From Rhodoferax ferrireducens T118 (GTDB lineage Bacteria; Pseudomonadota; Gammaproteobacteria; Burkholderiales; Burkholderiaceae_C): a DNA stretch of 64,000 bases. The stretch covers positions 4,216,001 to 4,280,000 of the forward strand of contig NC_007908.1 of NCBI RefSeq assembly GCF_000013605.1, in the 5' to 3' direction. The position numbers were made by a program, and so were the translations under genes. This document shows, one piece after another, positions 60,604 to 64,000 of this stretch; the first letter of the stretch is position 1; every line of letters starts with the position of its first letter. Under the pieces are notes generated by a model. The model did not search any database. It was not told where the DNA came from and saw only the letters and a program-made list of their open reading frames with translations.

Positions 60604-62226
60604 CTACATGCGGAAGATGCCGAACCGGGTGTCTTCAATCGGGGCATTGCGCGCAGCGCTCAGGCCCAGCGCCAGCACACGGCGGGTGTCCACAGGATCG
60701 ATGATGCCGTCGTCCCACAGGCGGGCGGTGGCGAAATAGGGGTGGCCCTGGCTCTCGTATTGGCGACGAATCGGCGCCTTGAAGGCTTCTTCTTCCTCCA
60801 GGCTCCAGGCCCCGCCCTTGAGTTCGATGCCGTCGCGCTTGACGGTCGCCAGCACGCTGGCCGCCTGCTCGCCGCCCATGACCGAGATGCGCGCGTTCGG
60901 CCACATCCACAAAAAGCGCGGGCTGAAGGCGCGCCCACACATGCCGTAGTTGCCGGCGCCAAAACTGCCGCCAATGATGATGGTGAACTTCGGCACCGCG
61001 GCCGTGGCGACGGCGGTCACCATCTTGGCGCCGTTGCGCGCAATGCCTTCGTTCTCGTACTTGCGCCCGACCATGAAGCCGGTGATGTTCTGCAAAAACA
61101 CCAGCGGAATCTTGCGCTGGCAGCACAGCTCGATGAAGTGCGTGCCTTTCAAGGCCGACTCGCTGAACAAGATGCCGTTGTTGGCGATGATGCCGACCGG
61201 CATACCTTCAATGTGGGCAAAGCCCGTGACCAGCGTGCTGCCATAACGTGGCTTGAACTCGTGGAACTCGGAGCCATCGACGATGCGGGCGATGATTTCG
61301 CGCACATCAAACGGCTTGCGCGTGTCGGTGGGAATCACGCCGTACAACTCTTCTGCTGCCAATTTAGGAGCTACCGACCCAAGTAACGCGGTGGCTGGAG
61401 GCTTGATTTGGTTCAAATGGGCAACCGCTTGGCGCGCCAGCGCCAGCGCGTGCAGGTCGTTTTGCGCCAGGTGATCTGCCACGCCCGACAGGCGCGTGTG
61501 CACGTCGCCTCCGCCCAGGTCTTCAGCGCTGACCACCTCGCCGGTGGCGGCCTTCACCAGCGGCGGGCCGCCCAGAAAGATGGTGCCCTGGTTCTTGACG
61601 ATGATGGCCTCGTCGCTCATGGCCGGCACGTAGGCGCCGCCTGCGGTGCAACTGCCCATCACCACCGCGATTTGCGCAATGCCCTGCGCGCTCATGGTCG
61701 CCTGGTTGAAGAAGATGCGGCCAAAGTGGTCGCGGTCCGGAAACACCTCGTCCTGGTTGGGCAGATTGGCGCCGCCCGAATCCACCAGATAGACACAGGG
61801 CAGGCGGTTTTGCTGCGCAATCTCCTGCGCCCGCAAATGCTTTTTGACCGTCATCGGGTAATAGGTGCCGCCTTTGACCGTGGCGTCGTTGCACACAATC
61901 ATGCAGTCCACACCTTCGATGCGGCCAATGCCGCAAATGACACCGGCGCTGGGCGCACTGTCGGTGCCGTCGCGGTCCGGGTACATGCCCATGGCAGCCA
62001 GCGGTGACAGCTCCAGAAACGGCGTGCCGGGGTCCAGCAGCATTTGCACCCGGTCCCGCGGCAGCAGCTTGCCGCGCCCGGTGTGCCGGGCGCGAGCCAC
62101 TTCGCCGCCGCCCAAAGCGGCGCGGGCGGTCTGCGTGTTGAGGTCATCCACCAGCGCGCGCATGGCTTTGGCGTTGGCCTGGAAATCCGCGGAGCGGGCA
62201 TTGAGTTTGGTGTCGAGGGTGGGCAT
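60604..62226 (-). CDS. liuB: Methylcrotonyl-CoA carboxylase carboxyltransferase subunit
   Basis: 540 residues, two carboxyltransferase lobes (N-lobe with [17 protein letters not shown] and [21 protein letters not shown]-lobe with [21 protein letters not shown] and [18 protein letters not shown]). These motifs are specific to MCC-beta/LiuB. ATG 62226 preceded by GAAAGAAG. The segment [18 protein letters not shown] between lobes coincides with a diverged dispersed-repeat copy. Confidence 0.93.
   Translation of the reverse strand: MPTLDTKLNARSADFQANAKAMRALVDDLNTQTARAALGGGEVARARHTGRGKLLPRDRVQMLLDPGTPFLELSPLAAMGMYPDRDGTDSAPSAGVICGIGRIEGVDCMIVCNDATVKGGTYYPMTVKKHLRAQEIAQQNRLPCVYLVDSGGANLPNQDEVFPDRDHFGRIFFNQATMSAQGIAQIAVVMGSCTAGGAYVPAMSDEAIIVKNQGTIFLGGPPLVKAATGEVVSAEDLGGGDVHTRLSGVADHLAQNDLHALALARQAVAHLNQIKPPATALLGSVAPKLAAEELYGVIPTDTRKPFDVREIIARIVDGSEFHEFKPRYGSTLVTGFAHIEGMPVGIIANNGILFSESALKGTHFIELCCQRKIPLVFLQNITGFMVGRKYENEGIARNGAKMVTAVATAAVPKFTIIIGGSFGAGNYGMCGRAFSPRFLWMWPNARISVMGGEQAASVLATVKRDGIELKGGAWSLEEEEAFKAPIRRQYESQGHPYFATARLWDDGIIDPVDTRRVLALGLSAARNAPIEDTRFGIFRM
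61360..61410 (+). repeat. Possible dispersed repeat, copy 6 (diverged, inside liuB)
   Basis: AATTTAGGAGCTACCGACCC then AAGTAACGCGG and TGGCTGGAGGCTTGATTT resemble the right half of the other copies; the left palindrome is lost. Antisense to liuB between its lobes. Confidence 0.35.
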
Positions 62227-62236
62227 AGAACTTCTT

Positions 62237-63973
62237 TCAGGCCGTTTTGTCTTCTTGCAGTCCAAGCTGCTGCTTCATGTCATCCCGAATTTTGAACTTC
62301 TGGATCTTGCCGGTCACGGTCATCGGGAACCCGCTCACAAAGCGAATGTAGCGGGGCACCTTGTAGTGCGCAATCTGGCCCTTGCAGAAGGCTTTGACTT
62401 CAATCTCGCTCAGGGTCTGGCCCGGCTTGGCGATGATCCAGGCGCACAGCTCCTCACCATATTTGGGGTCCGGGATGCCCACCACCTGCACGTCCTGAAT
62501 CTGGGGGTGGCGATAGAGAAACTCTTCAATCTCGCGCGGGTAGATATTTTCACCGCCGCGGATCACCATGTCCTTGATGCGCCCGACGATGTTGACATAG
62601 CCCTCAATGTCCATGGTCGCCAGGTCGCCGGTGTGCATCCAGCCCTGCTCGTCAATCGCCTCGGCGGTGCGGACCGGGTCTTCCCAGTAGCCGTGCATGA
62701 CCGAGTAACCGCGCGTGCACAGCTCGCCTGACACGCCCGGCGCCACTGTTTCTCCACTGACCGGATCAATCACCTTGACCTGCAAATGGGGCTGCACCAG
62801 GCCGACGGTGGCCACCCGTTTTTCCAGCGGCGTCGTGGTGCTGCTCTGGCAACTGACCGGGCTGGTTTCGGTCATGCCGTAGGCAATGGTGACTTCCAGC
62901 ATGTGCATGTCGCGCATCACCCGCTTCATGACCTCGATCGGACACGGCGAGCCGGCCATGATGCCGGTGCGCAGGCTGGTCAGGTCGAACTCGGCAAAGC
63001 GCGGGTGGTCCAGCTCGGCGATGAACATGGTGGGCACGCCGTGCAGGCCGGTGCATTTTTCGTCCTGCACGGTTTGCAGCACGGCCAGCGCATCGAAACC
63101 ATCACTCGGATAAACAATGGTCGCGCCGTGCGTGAGGCAGGCCAGGTTGCCCAGCACCATGCCAAAGCAGTGGTAAAGCGGAACCGGAATACACAGGCGA
63201 TCCTTGGAGGTGAGCTTCATGGCTTCACCGATGAAGAAGCCGTTGTTCAGAATATTGCGGTGCGTCAGTGTGGCGCCCTTGGGGAAGCCGGTGGTGCCGC
63301 TGGTGAATTGGATGTTGATCGGGTCGCTGGCGCGCAGCGTGCTGGCAATGGTTTCCAGCCGCGGGTCGGCCGCGTCCCCCGAAGCCAGCAACGTCGAGAA
63401 GCGCAGCAAACCCGGCGCTTCGTCGGCCTGGCCCGGCTCATCGAGCCACACCACCGTGCGCAAATGCGGCAGGCGGGCCGCCTGCAAGGCGCCCGGCTGC
63501 GCCGTGTCCAACTCAGGTGCCAATTCACGCAGCATGCCCAGGTAGTCACTGGTCTTGAAGCGGGCCATGGTCACCAACACCTTGCACGCCACCTTGTTCA
63601 GGGCATAGCCCAGCTCGGCCACGCGGTAGGCCGGGTTGATGTTGACCAGAATCAAACCCACCTTGGCGGTGGCCAGTTGCATCAGCAGCCACTGCGCGTT
63701 GTTATGCGACCAGATCCCGACGCGCTCGCCCGGCTTCAAGCCCAGGCCCAGCAAGGCACTGGCCAGTTGATTACTCGCTGTTTGCAGCGCGCGGTAGCTG
63801 TAGCGCTGGTGCTGGTGCGCGCTGACCAGCGCTTCGTGCTCGGGCTGGCGCGCCACGATGGCGTCAAAGAAGTCGCCCAGCGTTTGCTCGATCAAGGGCA
63901 CATCGGTCGCGCCGCTGGACAGGCTGCAGGTCAAGGCGGGCGCACGCAAAGTGTCCGCAGGTTTTGGTGTCAT
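62237..63973 (-). CDS. AMP-binding fatty acid--CoA ligase
   Basis: 578 residues, ANL superfamily. [16 protein letters not shown] (P-loop), [42 protein letters not shown] and the C-terminal catalytic Lys in [10 protein letters not shown] are intact. Position directly upstream of liuB (10 bp) suggests a short or branched acyl substrate from leucine/isovalerate catabolism. ATG 63973 has GGGGGA seven bases ahead. Distinct from the FadD-like ligase at 1.2-2.9 kb. Any liuA (isovaleryl-CoA dehydrogenase) would be beyond the right edge. Confidence 0.9.
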   Translation of the reverse strand: MTPKPADTLRAPALTCSLSSGATDVPLIEQTLGDFFDAIVARQPEHEALVSAHQHQRYSYRALQTASNQLASALLGLGLKPGERVGIWSHNNAQWLLMQLATAKVGLILVNINPAYRVAELGYALNKVACKVLVTMARFKTSDYLGMLRELAPELDTAQPGALQAARLPHLRTVVWLDEPGQADEAPGLLRFSTLLASGDAADPRLETIASTLRASDPINIQFTSGTTGFPKGATLTHRNILNNGFFIGEAMKLTSKDRLCIPVPLYHCFGMVLGNLACLTHGATIVYPSDGFDALAVLQTVQDEKCTGLHGVPTMFIAELDHPRFAEFDLTSLRTGIMAGSPCPIEVMKRVMRDMHMLEVTIAYGMTETSPVSCQSSTTTPLEKRVATVGLVQPHLQVKVIDPVSGETVAPGVSGELCTRGYSVMHGYWEDPVRTAEAIDEQGWMHTGDLATMDIEGYVNIVGRIKDMVIRGGENIYPREIEEFLYRHPQIQDVQVVGIPDPKYGEELCAWIIAKPGQTLSEIEVKAFCKGQIAHYKVPRYIRFVSGFPMTVTGKIQKFKIRDDMKQQLGLQEDKTA

Positions 63974-64000
63974 GGTAATTCCCCCAAGTGGGCACAAGCC

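Overview
The window looks like a chromosomal segment of a Comamonadaceae betaproteobacterium, most like Rhodoferax/Albidiferax or a close relative. This rests on gene content, high GC, the style of the ribosomal proteins (for example a long low-complexity tail on S3) and a roughly 60-bp dispersed repeat that I recall, unverified, from Comamonadaceae genomes. No phage, transposase, integrase, CRISPR array, rRNA or tRNA was seen. Most of the window is housekeeping DNA.

Layout. 1-4.0 kb: 3' end of a uvrA, a fadD-like acyl-CoA ligase and pyrF. 4.1-14.2 kb: an acetate-uptake and signalling block. On the minus strand a small membrane protein, a symporter/histidine-kinase hybrid, a receiver-only response regulator and a degenerate-kinase/DEDDh-exonuclease fusion are chained by ATGA overlaps. 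Divergent on the plus strand are yjcH (DUF485), actP and a cNMP/CBS/DUF294 nucleotidyltransferase-like gene. 14.2-15.3 kb: a GNAT acetyltransferase and a Prx5-type peroxiredoxin. 15.4-25.5 kb: a contiguous str+S10 ribosomal operon reading rpsL, rpsG, fusA, tuf, rpsJ, rplC, rplD, rplW, rplB, rpsS, rplV, rpsC, rplP, rpmC, rpsQ on the minus strand, ending in hairpins. 25.7-31.5 kb: dacC-like carboxypeptidase, 2Fe-2S ferredoxin, VanZ-family protein and hemJ-like gene, then a predicted small RNA, hemB and corA. 31.6-36.9 kb: a polar amino acid ABC transporter, dienelactone hydrolase, DsbG-like lipoprotein, ProQ/FinO protein and MarC protein.

36.9-43.2 kb holds one gene for a 2098-residue tandem UvrA with four ABC ATPase modules; two of its inter-module linkers carry an identical 41-bp DNA repeat. 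43.3-50.7 kb: an orphan periplasmic binding protein, an HCCA-isomerase-like protein, a damaged SHP/DHC c-type cytochrome cluster (one diheme gene with an in-frame amber codon, one C-terminal fragment), and a divergent Skp-like chaperone, QseB/PmrA-like regulator, sensor kinase and DegQ/MucD protease. Three PmrA-type half-site pairs (six bases, five-base spacer, six bases) lie in exactly the two control regions of this block, suggesting one envelope-stress regulon.

50.7-64 kb: leucine/isovalerate catabolism (acyl-CoA ligase, liuB, liuC, liuD and a separated HMG-CoA lyase), interrupted by ghrA, a radical SAM/SPASM protein, a secreted 11-residue-repeat protein, an SbmA/BacA-type ABC transporter and a DUF3297 gene, plus a YbaK-DUF1289 fusion whose linker is encoded by the dispersed repeat.

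The signals I rate highest are the predicted ~99-nt minus-strand sRNA between hemJ and hemB with a CCUCC loop, the shared operator boxes of the Skp/TCS/DegQ/cytochrome block, the amber-interrupted diheme cytochrome, and the repeats found inside reading frames.
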